From positions 1-64,000 of the forward strand of contig NZ_QPIP01000001.1 in assembly GCF_003344345.1 (NCBI RefSeq): 64,000 nt of DNA, given 5' to 3'. How positions within the stretch are numbered: the first letter of the stretch is position 1; each line of letters opens with the position of its first letter. Both the position numbers and the translations under genes were made by a program. The stretch comes from Wolbachia endosymbiont of Cylisticus convexus. Lineage in GTDB: Bacteria; Pseudomonadota; Alphaproteobacteria; Rickettsiales; Anaplasmataceae. The notes under the pieces are model-generated. The model searched no databases, had not been told where the DNA came from, and worked only from the letters and a program-made list of their open reading frames with translations. Shown here piece after piece: positions 36,879-46,337 of this stretch.

Positions 36879-36907
36879 TTGACAAACTTTCCCACTTTCC
36901 TTATTAT
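36879..36907 (+). promoter_or_regulatory. Near-consensus sigma70 promoter
   Basis: TTGACA at 36879-36884, a 17-bp spacer, then TATTAT at 36902-36907. This is a perfect -35 box and a near-perfect -10 box at ideal spacing. The predicted transcript would start near 36914, and no gene follows on the plus strand for over 500 bp. Confidence 0.6.
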
Positions 36908-36913
36908 ATCAAT

Positions 36914-37135
36914 AAGAGTATTTATCCTTGTTTTTGGGCTCAACGACAAAATTCAGTAAAAAAACTCAGATATTTATTGGCAAGTTACATAAAATTATAG
37001 CGGCTGCATGTCTTTTTTATTTTTTCTACATTCAGCCAAATCGCGCTTAAAATAAGCGTTAGCACATTATTACAACGCCAATTTAAATTATTATAGGGTC
37101 AAAACTCGCTATACGGGGGTTCTTTTGTCTTTTTT
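36914..37135 (+). ncRNA. Candidate small RNA (unidentified)
   Basis: Downstream of the strong promoter lies a sequence with local structure: GACAAAA (36945-36951) can pair with TTTTGTC (37123-37129), closing a domain of about 185 nt, and internal hairpins 'CGCTTAAAATAAGCG' and GCGTT/AACGC lie near 37046-37080. A T-run follows at 37123-37139. Size and end-to-end pairing would be compatible with a 6S-type RNA, but I see no diagnostic 6S, tmRNA, SRP or RNase P sequence. The rest of 36700-37479 contains no gene. Confidence 0.3.
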
Positions 37136-37179
37136 TTATTTAGTAAATTTCTTAATATTTATAGCTAAAGTAATTTTAG

Positions 37180-37372
37180 AGAGCCAGCGTGTGACTAGTT
37201 CTTATTACCTGGTCAGTCTTCTGGATCTCAGTGTCAGCTACTCGGATGACAGGAAAGAGGGCACTGGGATGACACCGAAGGGGCTACAGGAACGACACTA
37301 CAGAGGTTACTTAGATGACAAAGGCACTGGGATGACAAGAAAGGAAGCACTGGTTTCAATATTTGCACATTA
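37180..37372. repeat. Decayed palindromic elements with repeated half-sites
   Basis: 'TCTCAGTGTCAGCTACTCGG' near 37216, then four imperfect half-sites of the type 'GCACTGGGATGACA' between 37245 and 37350. The open frame running through here is repeat-derived. Confidence 0.75.
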
Positions 37373-37479
37373 GTCATGCACCTGAACAGATACCTTTTTT
37401 CTGCCACTTGGATGATGTTTTTTCAAATTGTTGGTAAATCAAAGTCAGTTTAGCTACTAATTAGCTGTCTTTTTTCTAG

Positions 37480-39414
37480 TTATGCAAGGGGTCTATTATT
37501 AAATCTTTCAATAATACCTTTTATTTTTGCCGCCTCTTCAAACTCTAAATTTTCAGCATGTTTCAACATTTGCTTTTTCAAACTGTTTAGATCATCCTTA
37601 TTAAAATTCTCAACTACCACTTTTTCCTGTAGAGTATTTGATATAGGCTTTATTATAGTTTTTGGTACAATATTATGCAGTATATTATACTCTGTCTGTT
37701 TCTTTCTTCTCCTTTCAGTCTCTTTCAGTGCGCGATCCATAGAATTAGTCATTTTATCTGCATATAAAATTACTCTGCCTTCAACGTTGCGTGCAGCACG
37801 GCCTATCGTTTGAATGAGTGAAGTCTCCGATCGTAAAAACCCTTCTTTGTCAGCATCTAAAATTGCAACTAACCCACACTCGGGAATATCAAGACCTTCC
37901 CTCAGTAAGTTAACACCAACTAAAACATCTATTTCTTTCGATCTTAATTTGCATATAATTTCAATTCTCTCCAGTGCACCAATATCTGAATGCAGATAAG
38001 TTACTTTCATACTGAGCTCACTCATATGTTCAGCTAGCTTTTCAGCCATTTTTTTTGTCAATGTGGTAATGAGAATACAAAACCCCTTCTTTATTGTTAC
38101 TTGCGCCTCGTGAATCACATCATCAACCTGACTCTCTGTTGGTTTTATAGTGCAAATGGGATCTGTAAGTCCTGTTGGGCGGATAACTTGCTCTATGAAT
38201 GCATGATTAGTCTTTTCTAACTCGTATTTTCCGGGAGTAGCCGAAACGTAAATAGTTTGGGGCCGTATTGCCTCCCACTCTTCAAATTTTAATGGACGGT
38301 TATCAGAAGCAGAAGGGAGCCTAAAACCATAATCAATCAATTTCTTTTTACGTGCTTCATTGCCACTATACATTGCACCTATCTGGGGAACGGTTACATG
38401 GCTTTCATCAACAAATAAAATTACATCTTTAGGTAAATACTCAAACAACGTAGGCGGTGGATCCCCGGCTTTCATTTCATAAAGATAACGAGAATAATTT
38501 TCAATACCTTTACACACTCCCGTTGCCATCATCATTTCAATATCAAAATTAGTACGCTGCTCAAGGCGCTTTGCTTCAACAATTTTGTTCTGTGAATAGT
38601 AATAATCCAAACGTTCATGCAGTTCTTTTTTGATCAGCTGAACTGCTTGCAATAGAGTTTCACGTGATGTAATGTGATAGCTGTTTGGAAAAATGGTGAT
38701 TTTATCTATGCGTCTGATAATATTGCCAGTCATGGCATCGATTTCAAAAATTTCTTCTATTTCATCACCAAACAATGATAGACGCCAAGCTTTATTTTCA
38801 TAATAGGTAGGAAAGATATCGATAATGTCGCCACGCACTCTGAAATATCCTCGCTCAAATCTAACATCAGAGCGCTTGTATTGAAGATCAGCTAAATTAC
38901 TCAGGAAATCATTAACACGCACTTTATCTCCAATATTAAGGGATATAGTCATATTGAGGTAACTTTCAGGCGAACCAAGACCGTATATACAGGAAACACT
39001 GGCAACTACAATTGTGTCCCTGCGCTCCAAAAGCGAACAGACAGCGGAATAACGTAGCATATCAATTCTTTCATTTATTAAAGAGTCTTTTTCAATATAA
39101 GTGTCAGTTTGTGGCGAATAAGCTTCAGGCTGATAATAATCATAATAAGAAATGAAGTATCCAACAGCATTGTGGGGAAAAAATCCTCTCATTTCCTCGT
39201 AAAGCTGCGCCGCTAAAGTTTTATTATGCGCCATAATTAACGCAGGCCTGTTTGTTCTTGCAATAACATTTGCCATAGTGAAAGTTTTTCCAGAGCCAGT
39301 TACTCCAAGTAAAACCTGATCTCTTTTATTACTATTTAGCCCTGCAACTAAGCTATCTATTGCTTGTGGTTGATCTCCAGCTGGCTGAAAATGTGTAACT
39401 ATTTGAAATTCCAT
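37480..39414 (-). CDS. uvrB: Excinuclease ABC subunit B
   Basis: UvrB is the damage-verifying helicase of nucleotide excision repair. The 644-residue protein has Walker [17 protein letters not shown], the beta-hairpin region ([20 protein letters not shown]), the DESH box [18 protein letters not shown], helicase motifs [16 protein letters not shown] and QTIGRAARN, and a C-terminal UVR motif ([20 protein letters not shown]). The last codons and the stop (RPLA then TAA) coincide with 'AGACCCCTTGCATAAC', which closely matches the terminal repeat of the decayed IS at 49.6 kb, so the native C-terminus was probably trimmed or replaced by an IS end. Confidence 0.95.
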   Translation of the reverse strand: MEFQIVTHFQPAGDQPQAIDSLVAGLNSNKRDQVLLGVTGSGKTFTMANVIARTNRPALIMAHNKTLAAQLYEEMRGFFPHNAVGYFISYYDYYQPEAYSPQTDTYIEKDSLINERIDMLRYSAVCSLLERRDTIVVASVSCIYGLGSPESYLNMTISLNIGDKVRVNDFLSNLADLQYKRSDVRFERGYFRVRGDIIDIFPTYYENKAWRLSLFGDEIEEIFEIDAMTGNIIRRIDKITIFPNSYHITSRETLLQAVQLIKKELHERLDYYYSQNKIVEAKRLEQRTNFDIEMMMATGVCKGIENYSRYLYEMKAGDPPPTLFEYLPKDVILFVDESHVTVPQIGAMYSGNEARKKKLIDYGFRLPSASDNRPLKFEEWEAIRPQTIYVSATPGKYELEKTNHAFIEQVIRPTGLTDPICTIKPTESQVDDVIHEAQVTIKKGFCILITTLTKKMAEKLAEHMSELSMKVTYLHSDIGALERIEIICKLRSKEIDVLVGVNLLREGLDIPECGLVAILDADKEGFLRSETSLIQTIGRAARNVEGRVILYADKMTNSMDRALKETERRRKKQTEYNILHNIVPKTIIKPISNTLQEKVVVENFNKDDLNSLKKQMLKHAENLEFEEAAKIKGIIERFNNRPLA

Positions 39415-39500
39415 ACCTTTATATTTTCATAATGTATTTATTATTATATAATACATTTGCTAGTGTAAATAAGGTATAAAAGAATGAACATAAAAAAACT

Positions 39501-40544
39501 CTATTTTTTCTTTTTATAGAGCTTGCTCCAAATCCTGTTGTTAGTTAATACAAAAAACACCGTCAAAATTATAAAGTATGTCACTATTTTTAACCCAAGT
39601 TTATGTCGGCGTTCCAGCTCTGGCTCCGCTGCCCATTGTAAAAAATTTACCACATCATATGCCATATTTTCAACTGTGGCTTGCCTTGCACCATCATATT
39701 CTACCATTCCTTCAGAAAGCGGTGGTGCCATAGCTAACCTACCTGTTGAAAAATATGGATTAAAATATAAACCGTTCTCATCATGTTCACCGTTTTGATA
39801 ACCAATTAGTAGTGAATAGACATAATTTGCACCATCATGTCTTGCTTTGACAATTAATGATAAGTCCGGTGGAATTGCGCCATTGTTGCTTGCTGCAGCT
39901 GCTTCTTTCGTGTCAAAAGGTGCAATAAAATAGTCCGAAGATACTCCCGGCCTATCAAACATTTCACCCATATCATTTGGCCCATCTTTCACTTGATAAG
40001 AGGCTGCGATTTGTTTTACATCCTCTTCAGAAAAACCAACATCTTGCAAGTTACGGAACGCTATTCTATTCATTGAATGGCAAGCAGCACAGACTTCCTT
40101 GTATACCTTATAGCCACGCTGAACTGACTCTCTATCGAAAGATCCGGTAATCCCATTAAAACTCCAATCCATCTTCTTATTTGGTGATGGTGTGAATTCT
40201 TCTGCAGATATAAAACTAGACAGGAATAACATGCAAAAGACTGCAAATACATTAGATCCCATGCGTAACCACTGTTTTAGTAAATTTCGAATTGATGTCA
40301 TTCCAGTGCTTGACACTGGAATCCAGTTTATTTCATCACTGACATTATGGTTATCGTGCACTCCCAGAATTTGTTGTTCATTGCATGATTTATAAGTATT
40401 TTTATATCTGGATCCCAGTGTCAAGCACTGGGATGACAACAGAAGATAGCGAAATGACGCTGTGTGTTGTATACAATATTCATAAAGTTGTGAAGCTGGG
40501 ATGACAGAGAATTTTGTAAGGAATTTGCTTTGAGTTGACATCAC
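39501..40544 (-). CDS. petC: Cytochrome c1 with N-terminal repeat insertion
   Basis: Heme-bearing subunit of the cytochrome bc1 complex. The heme site is [16 protein letters not shown]; methionine ligation is likely in [17 protein letters not shown]; a C-terminal anchor helix ([17 protein letters not shown]) ends the protein. After only 11-12 residues the normal N-terminus is interrupted by about 72 residues of palindromic-element sequence ([25 protein letters not shown]). The export signal ([20 protein letters not shown]) then follows. The signal is therefore internal, about 95 residues from the start; an internal start such as the Met of [11 protein letters not shown] could bypass this. Start overlaps the petB stop. 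Confidence 0.92.
   Translation of the reverse strand: MMSTQSKFLTKFSVIPASQLYEYCIQHTASFRYLLLSSQCLTLGSRYKNTYKSCNEQQILGVHDNHNVSDEINWIPVSSTGMTSIRNLLKQWLRMGSNVFAVFCMLFLSSFISAEEFTPSPNKKMDWSFNGITGSFDRESVQRGYKVYKEVCAACHSMNRIAFRNLQDVGFSEEDVKQIAASYQVKDGPNDMGEMFDRPGVSSDYFIAPFDTKEAAAASNNGAIPPDLSLIVKARHDGANYVYSLLIGYQNGEHDENGLYFNPYFSTGRLAMAPPLSEGMVEYDGARQATVENMAYDVVNFLQWAAEPELERRHKLGLKIVTYFIILTVFFVLTNNRIWSKLYKKKK
40292..40512. repeat. Palindromic elements inside petC
   Basis: Two complete units, 'GTCATTCCAGTGCTTGACAC' near 40297 and 'GGATCCCAGTGTCAAGCACT' near 40411, plus decayed half-sites to about 40505. The petC frame stays open. Confidence 0.85.
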
Positions 40545-41767
40545 TTCATCTCCGGCGCAGAATCACTTATGGTTTTCGGTGGTTCTTTTGGTTTCTCATA
40601 CTTACTAAGTAAAGGTAAAATTATCACAAAGTATGAAAAGTAATAAAGAGTTGAAAGCCTACTTAAAGTAATGTAAGGCTCTTTGACTTCCTGCCCCCCA
40701 AGCCAAGCAAGAAATGCAAAATTTACTGCAAAAACCCAAAAAAATTTCTTAAACAGTGGACGGTAAGCACCACTTTTAACCTTTGATTGATCAAGCCAAG
40801 GCAAAAGAAACCACACTAAAATAGACCCAAACATGGTAAGTACACCAATAAGTTTATTTGGAATTGAACGCAGCATCGCATAAAAAGGTAAGAAATACCA
40901 CTCTGGCACTATATGTACTGGAGTTACCATAGGATCAGCTTCTATATAATTATCAGGATGCCCAAGATAATTAGGGGCATAAAAAACAAATGCAAACAAA
41001 ATTATAAAAAATAAACCAAAAGTTATGCAATCCTTTGCTATATAATAAGGATAAAATGGAATGGTATCCTTATCTGACCTGACTTCTATTCCACTTGGGT
41101 TACTAGAGCCAAATCTGTGTAGAGCAATAACATGCAACATAGCTAAAGCAATAATAATGAAAGGCAGAAGATAATGCAGTGCAAAAAAACGATTGAGTGT
41201 TGGGTTATCAACAGAAAAACCACCCCACAACCATATAACTATTTTATTGCCGATCAAAGGTATCGCTGAAAATAAGTTGGTTATGACTGTTGCACCCCAA
41301 AAACTCATTTGCCCCCAGGGAAGAACATACCCCATAAAGGCAGTTGCCATCATTGCAAAAAATATAAATATGCCAATAAACCACACCATCTCTCGTGGCC
41401 TCTTATAAGATCCATAATACAATCCACGCATTATATGGACATATACAACCATAAAAAAAAGCGAAGCTCCAACAGCATGAGTGTAGCGTATCAACCATCC
41501 GTAATTTACGTCACGCATTATACGCTCCACGCTATTAAACGCATAATCAACATGCGGAGTATAATGCATAGCAAGAAATATACCTGTTATTATCTGCAAA
41601 ATTAGTGCTATACCAGCTAAAGAACCAAAGTTCCAAGCATAATTTAAATTTTTTGGTACTTGATAAGAAGCAGTGTGTTTTAGAAAAGAAAATATAGGAA
41701 GCCTATACTCTATCCAACCTAATATACCTTTTTCTTCTATTATTTCTTTTTTGCTATCATCTTCCAT
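40541..41767 (-). CDS. petB: Cytochrome b
   Basis: The quinone-binding, two-heme subunit of the bc1 complex. The 408-residue protein has about eight membrane helices. Heme ligand region: [22 protein letters not shown], positions near 90-115; the Qo-site [19 protein letters not shown] motif is present, and [19 protein letters not shown] matches the cd-helix. Overlaps petC by 4 bp. The Rieske gene petA is not in this window. A short piece of this gene's 5' end is found twice more in the neighbouring ankyrin array (see scars near 43.1 and 45.0 kb). Confidence 0.96.
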   Translation of the reverse strand: MEDDSKKEIIEEKGILGWIEYRLPIFSFLKHTASYQVPKNLNYAWNFGSLAGIALILQIITGIFLAMHYTPHVDYAFNSVERIMRDVNYGWLIRYTHAVGASLFFMVVYVHIMRGLYYGSYKRPREMVWFIGIFIFFAMMATAFMGYVLPWGQMSFWGATVITNLFSAIPLIGNKIVIWLWGGFSVDNPTLNRFFALHYLLPFIIIALAMLHVIALHRFGSSNPSGIEVRSDKDTIPFYPYYIAKDCITFGLFFIILFAFVFYAPNYLGHPDNYIEADPMVTPVHIVPEWYFLPFYAMLRSIPNKLIGVLTMFGSILVWFLLPWLDQSKVKSGAYRPLFKKFFWVFAVNFAFLAWLGGQEVKEPYITLSRLSTLYYFSYFVIILPLLSKYEKPKEPPKTISDSAPEMK

Positions 41768-41859
41768 AACTTAAAGTTTTTTCGCCTTAACTCATTTTAT
41801 TGTAACAACTTACCTACAACGCACAATAAAAAGTTTAAATTTAAAGAATAGATTTCACG

Positions 41860-41891
41860 AAAATAAGCACTCAAACTCGAGTACTTATTTT
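41860..41891. terminator. Hairpin terminator at the end of ankyrin gene 1
   Basis: AAAATAAG-C-ACTC / GAGT-A-CTTATTTT with a short loop; A-rich on one side and T-rich on the other, so it can work in both directions. It separates the ankyrin gene from petB. Homologous hairpins lie at 43172-43203 and 45040-45071. Confidence 0.75.
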
Positions 41892-42978
41892 AAAGGGACT
41901 TTTGATATATACCTTTAGATGTTGTTGAGTTGCTTAGTGAACTTCCAGGACACCGATAAAGTTTCTCACACTTACTAAGTGCCATCCTGACATCTCTTTC
42001 TAGAGAATTAAGTTTTCTTTCTTTAATCTGTTCTATCGTCGAAAATGAGTCATCCAATGGCATTGAATATTTTTCTCCTGTGAACTTTCTGACCACTACA
42101 TCAGCTAGTAGGGCTGTTCCATTAAAATCAATCTTTCCAGCAACAGGCTGCTGTGCAGGGAGTAAAGCAGGAGAACTGCTGAATAAGCCACTGAGTGTGG
42201 CGGTACTTAAAGCTCTCACCCAACTAAATATACTATGAATAAAAGAAGAAGATTTTACTGCGCTGCTTGTAGTGCTGCTAGCTTCTTTAAAATTTTCTCT
42301 GGTAAAGATGAAGGAAGGATTCACTGCGCTATTTGTTGCATCTGTGGTATCGCCAGCTTCGAGCTCTAACTTAGCATTTATTCTAGCAGAAAGTAATAGT
42401 GCTCTACAATTATTTTCATGAGATCTTAACAAAGCTAAGGGTATTTTTTGTATGTCACAGCCATCACTGCACAGACTTTCATAATCTGGAATAACCTCAA
42501 ATGCTGTTTTGCCATTTGTACTTTTAATGTTAATATCAATACCATCCTCAAGCAGAACTTTTGCTATATCTAATCGACAATGATAAAGCGCTAAGTGTAA
42601 AGCTGTAAAATTTTGCATTCCTTGAAAGCTAGTTTTGTCTTGGGTACAAAGAAATACAATTTTCTCCATTGGTAACTTATCACGTCCTATAACAATGGGC
42701 TTCAAAGGAACAAGGCACGCATCACTCACAGCATTAATATCAGCACCATTGTTAAGCAAAAACTGCAATATCTTTTTGCTACCTCTGTAAGTAGCAAAAT
42801 GTATAGGTGTCATACCATATTGCTCGCCATTAATAATTTCCTTTTGTACACCTTTAATCTTCGCCTTTCCAACACATCTTTTAACTTCCTTAAAATCAAG
42901 TTTGTTTATAGCAGTAAACAATTTACTCCTTAACTCTTTTATTCTGTGTTTTCGCATCAAATACCTCCTAAAAGACAA
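41890..42978 (-). CDS. Ankyrin-repeat protein (array copy 1)
   Basis: A 362-residue protein. A helical N-terminal cap (LFTAINKLDFKEVKRCVGKA) is followed by ankyrin repeats near 55-85 (MTPIHFATYRGSKKILQFLL), 120-150 (FTALHLALYHCRLDIAKVLL) and 155-180, with the intervening repeat badly degenerated. The C-terminal 120 residues form a module shared with the next two genes: FSWVRALSTATLSGLFSSSP, AQQPVA, then MALSKCEKLYRCPGSSLSNS. Nothing in it points to a function. It is the member nearest petB of a tandem array of three. Confidence 0.85.
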   Translation of the reverse strand: MSFRRYLMRKHRIKELRSKLFTAINKLDFKEVKRCVGKAKIKGVQKEIINGEQYGMTPIHFATYRGSKKILQFLLNNGADINAVSDACLVPLKPIVIGRDKLPMEKIVFLCTQDKTSFQGMQNFTALHLALYHCRLDIAKVLLEDGIDINIKSTNGKTAFEVIPDYESLCSDGCDIQKIPLALLRSHENNCRALLLSARINAKLELEAGDTTDATNSAVNPSFIFTRENFKEASSTTSSAVKSSSFIHSIFSWVRALSTATLSGLFSSSPALLPAQQPVAGKIDFNGTALLADVVVRKFTGEKYSMPLDDSFSTIEQIKERKLNSLERDVRMALSKCEKLYRCPGSSLSNSTTSKGIYQKSL

Positions 42979-43039
42979 CGTTCTTGGCTTTGTATCACAT
43001 GATTTAGTATTTGCAAGTGAAATTTAAAAAGAAAAAATT

Positions 43040-43168
43040 TCAATGGTTAAAAATTAGGTTTTCAATAACCTATCACGTAATTTTTGTGCAAAATACTCTG
43101 AACCTCCTTATTCAAATTTTTTGGCTCTTGATAAGAAGCAATGTGTTTGAGAAGAGGAAATAAGGGAT
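43040..43168. repeat. Duplication scar: dnaJ 3' fragment joined to petB 5' fragment
   Basis: Bases about 43060-43109 ('CCTATCACGTAATTTTTGTG', 'CAAAATACTCTGAACCTCCT') match the 3' end of the dnaJ-like gene at 46350-46400. They are followed directly by 'TTTTTTGGCTCTTGATAAGA' and 'AGCAATGTGTTTGAGAAGAG', which match the petB 5' region at about 41648-41695. Both parts are damaged, non-coding remnants. Confidence 0.85.
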
Positions 43169-43171
43169 AGA

Positions 43172-43203
43172 AAAATAAGCACTCAAATTTGAATGCTTAT
43201 TTT
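43172..43203. terminator. Hairpin terminator at the end of ankyrin gene 2
   Basis: AAAATAAGCA-C-TCAAATTTGA-A-TGCTTATTTT, an almost perfect 32-bp palindrome, A-rich on one side and T-rich on the other. Confidence 0.75.
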
Positions 43204-43210
43204 AACCGAT

Positions 43211-44825
43211 TTAAAGGGATTTTTGATGACGCACACCTTTAGATATTGTTGGATTGCTTAATGAACTTTCAGGACACTGATAAAGTTTTTCAAACTTACT
43301 AAATATGCTCTCAACGTTTTTTGCCATAGTGTTAAGCTCTCTTTCTCTAGTTTCTTCTCTTGTCAAAAACGAATCTTCCAATGACCTGAAATATTGTTTT
43401 CCTGTAAACTTACTTATTGCTACAGCAGTTAGTAGAACTGTTCCATTATCAACTTGTGAAGAATAGATGGGGCTTCCAGTCGAATATGCAACAGATTGCT
43501 GTGCAGGGGGTAAAAGCAGGAGTACTGCTGAATAAGCCATTGAGTATGGCGGTACTTAAAGCTCTCACCCAACTAAGTATACTATTAATAGAAGAAGAAG
43601 GTTTTACTGCATTGCTTGTAGTGCTGCCAGATTCCAATGCTGCTTTAAGGCTGACTTTAGTAGAAGCTAATATCGCTTTACAATCAGTTGAAACGGTACC
43701 ACTCAATATAGATATTACTCTTTGCATTTCACTATCGCGATTACATATATCTTTCCTATAACCTCCAACAATATCTAATGCTGTTTTGCCATTCATATCT
43801 TTAGTATTAATATCAGCATTATTACAGAGGAGGAGTTCTACCATATCTGACTGACAATAAAAAGATGCTAAGCATAAAGGTGTAAAACCTTTATAATTTG
43901 CAGCATTGATATTGGCACCGCTATCAAGCAGAAATTGTCCTAATTCTAGTTCACCATGAATAGCAGCAATGTGTAGAGAAGTACTAAGATATTCAGTACT
44001 AGTAGCATTAATATCAGTACCTTCATTAAGCAAAAGCTGCAATATTTTTAAGTTGCACTTGTTAGTAGCAAAATGTATAGGTTTCATACTGTATCTTTCA
44101 CTACTCAAAATCCTGCTTTTTATACCTATATTCTCTGCTTCTTTAATACATTTTTCAACTTTCTGAAAATTACCTATATTCATGGCAGCGAATAATTCAT
44201 CCGTCAATTGTTCAACTTCTTTGCTTGCCATATCTGCAGTGTTAGAGTTATCATCAATTTCTAATACTGTCTTAATAGTTACTGTAAAGGTCACATATTC
44301 CAATATAGATACTATTTCTTGTCTTGTGTTGCTATCACACATATTTCTTCTATAACCTCCAGCAACATTTAATGCTGTTTTGCCATTCATATCCTTAATA
44401 CTACTATCAGCGCTGTTGAAGAGCAGAAGTTTTACCATATCTGGGCGACAATAGAAAGATGCTAAGTACAAAGGTGTAAAGCCTTTATAATTTGTAGCAT
44501 TGATATTAGCACCATTATCAAGTAGAAATTGTGCTATTTCTACTTCATTATCAACAGTAGCAATGTGTAAGGGAGTACTCAAATATGTATTACTAATAGC
44601 AACATTAATATCACCACCTTTAGCAATTAAAAAGCGTAATATTCTTAAGTTACGTTTTTGAGTAGCAAGAAGTATAGGATTTATACTGTACTCTCCATTA
44701 TTCAAAACCTCGTTCTTTATATGTTCTCTCTCTGCCTCTTCAATACATTTTTCAATTTTCTGAAAATCACCCATGCTTATAGCAGCAAGTAATTTTTTTC
44801 TTAACTTCTCAGCATTTGTTAACAT
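43211..44825 (-). pseudogene. Ankyrin-repeat protein (array copy 2), frameshifted
   Basis: A two-part reading frame. The upstream frame (44825-43449) encodes two successive copies of one whole module: a helical cap (MGDFQKIEKCIEEAE / IGNFQKVEKCIKEAE), three ankyrin repeats (STPLHIATVDNEVEIAQFLL / STSLHIAAIHGELELGQFLL and neighbours) and NGKTALNVAGGYRR / NGKTALDIVGGYRK. The shared C-terminal module starts (LSWVRALSTAILNGLFSS), then the frame shifts at four A (43512-43515) where copy 1 has three. The remaining 100 residues continue in the other frame to 43211 (YQCPESSLSNPTISKG). One base removed would restore a protein of about 537 aa. True decay and sequence error are both possible. Confidence 0.8.
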
Positions 44826-44909
44826 CAGAACACCTTTTAAAGGATAACATTCTCGGCTTTATATCATATAATTGAGTATGTGCAAGTGAAATTTACAGAG
44901 AAAAATTTC

Positions 44910-45036
44910 AATGATTAAAAATTAGGTTTTCAATAACCTATCACGTAATTTTTGTGCAAAATACTCTGAACCTCCTTATTCAAATTTTTTGGCTCTTGAT
45001 AAGAAGCAATGTGTTTGAGAAGAGGAAATAAGGGAT
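44910..45036. repeat. Second dnaJ-petB duplication scar
   Basis: Nearly identical to the scar at 43040-43168 ('CCTATCACGTAATTTTTGTG', 'TTTTTTGGCTCTTGATAAGA'). The two scars and their terminators share well over 150 bp almost without change, so the duplication of this part is recent or homogenised. Confidence 0.85.
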
Positions 45037-45039
45037 AGA

Positions 45040-45071
45040 AAAATAAGCACTCAAATTTGAATGCTTATTTT
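45040..45071. terminator. Hairpin terminator at the end of ankyrin gene 3
   Basis: Same 32-bp palindrome as at 43172-43203, immediately before the end of the third ankyrin gene. Confidence 0.75.
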
Positions 45072-45078
45072 AACCGAT

Positions 45079-46230
45079 TTAAAGGGATTTTTGATGACGC
45101 ACACCTTTAGATATTGTTGGATTGCTTAATGAATTTTCAGGACACTGATAAAGTTTTTCAAACTTACTAAGTGCCATCTTGATATCTCCTTCTATAGCAC
45201 TAACCTTTCTTTTTTGAAGTTCTTTTAGTGTTAAAGGCGAATTACCTATGGGCTCGGAAAATTGTATTCCAAAAAGCTTGTTCATTGCTACAATAGCTAG
45301 CATAGCTGTTCGATAATAATAATCTTGCGAAAAACCAATTGAGCTTCCAGTTGAATGAGTAGCAGGCTGTTGAACAGAAGGTAAAGCAGGAGTAGTTACC
45401 CAATTAAGTATGTCATTAATAAAGAAAGAAGGCCTTACTGTACTGCTTGATGCAGATATAGATTTCGTAGTATCACCTGGGTTTACATTTACGCTTTCTA
45501 CTTCTGCAACAATTTCTTTTATCGTTTTATCGGGATAAGACAACTTAACATAGTCTGATGGTGTCTCGTTCCTTATATCCTTAACATTGTCAATATCAGC
45601 CTTATTATCGTATAACAATTTTATCATTTCAGGGCGTTTTAATTTAATAGCCAAATATATAGGTGTCTGGCCCTGTTCGTTTTGAACATTGACATTAGCG
45701 TGATATTTGATAAGAAGCTCAACTATTCTTAAGTAGTTCTTTTGAACAGCAGCATGTAAACATGAATTTTCTGAATAAGCAAGAAGATCAAACTTGCCGT
45801 TTGGGCTAGCACCACGCTTAAGTAAGACTTCCACTTTCTCCGGACTATTATCATATATAGCCCAACCTACAAGAGTACGTTTCTTACCAGCATATAAAAA
45901 GTAGCCACTAATCCTAGCCTTTTTATCGATTAGAAGCTCTATCATTTTTGTAGTGCCCTTCGTAACAGCATAGTATATAGGTGGCATACGAAAATAATCC
46001 TCAATATTAACATCTGCACCATTCTCAATTAAAAAATTCATCATTTCTAAATCTCGGTTACTAACAGCAATCGATAAAGGTGAGTTATCATTCACATCTT
46101 TAGAGTTAATAACATTAGTAGTATGTGTCCTTCCTTCTCTAATATACTCCTCAGCCTTTTGAAAATCACGTTCCTTTACTGCAGAACGTAGCCCATCTCT
46201 CCATTTTTCAATTTCTTTATTTGTAATCAT
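45079..46230 (-). CDS. Ankyrin-repeat protein (array copy 3)
   Basis: A 383-residue protein with a helical cap (RSAVKERDFQKAEEYIREGR) and about six ankyrin repeats between residues 45 and 240, for example NSPLSIAVSNRDLEMMNFLI, SCLHAAVQKNYLRIVELLIK and QTPIYLAIKLKRPEMIKLLY. The shared C-terminal module ends YQCPENSLSNPTISKGVRHQ, identical at the tail to copy 2. Intact frame, ribosome-binding site AGGAGGGTTTATG. Repeat content differs from copies 1 and 2, so the ankyrin part evolves faster than the ends. Confidence 0.88.
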   Translation of the reverse strand: MITNKEIEKWRDGLRSAVKERDFQKAEEYIREGRTHTTNVINSKDVNDNSPLSIAVSNRDLEMMNFLIENGADVNIEDYFRMPPIYYAVTKGTTKMIELLIDKKARISGYFLYAGKKRTLVGWAIYDNSPEKVEVLLKRGASPNGKFDLLAYSENSCLHAAVQKNYLRIVELLIKYHANVNVQNEQGQTPIYLAIKLKRPEMIKLLYDNKADIDNVKDIRNETPSDYVKLSYPDKTIKEIVAEVESVNVNPGDTTKSISASSSTVRPSFFINDILNWVTTPALPSVQQPATHSTGSSIGFSQDYYYRTAMLAIVAMNKLFGIQFSEPIGNSPLTLKELQKRKVSAIEGDIKMALSKFEKLYQCPENSLSNPTISKGVRHQKSL

Positions 46231-46337
46231 AAACCCTCCTAAGGGCTAATATTTTTAGCCCTTATACCATATAAATTGAATGTGTGCTAGCAAAATCTAT
46301 ATGGAAAATTAAAGAGGTTTTACAATGTAAGAAATTG

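Noticed and set aside
36914..37135. tmRNA, SRP RNA, RNase P RNA or a tRNA
   Set aside because: No T-loop GGTTC-A-A-TCC arm, no SRP GGAAGCAG loop and no RNase P core motif could be found; left as unidentified.
37125..37373. An 82-codon open frame starting MSFFYLVNFLIF
   Set aside because: Its second half is palindromic-element sequence, it lacks a ribosome-binding site, and its start lies in the T-run after the candidate RNA.
36700..37480. Replication origin
   Set aside because: No DnaA-box cluster or typical neighbouring origin genes are visible. gyrB at 54.7 kb has no dnaA/dnaN/recF beside it either.
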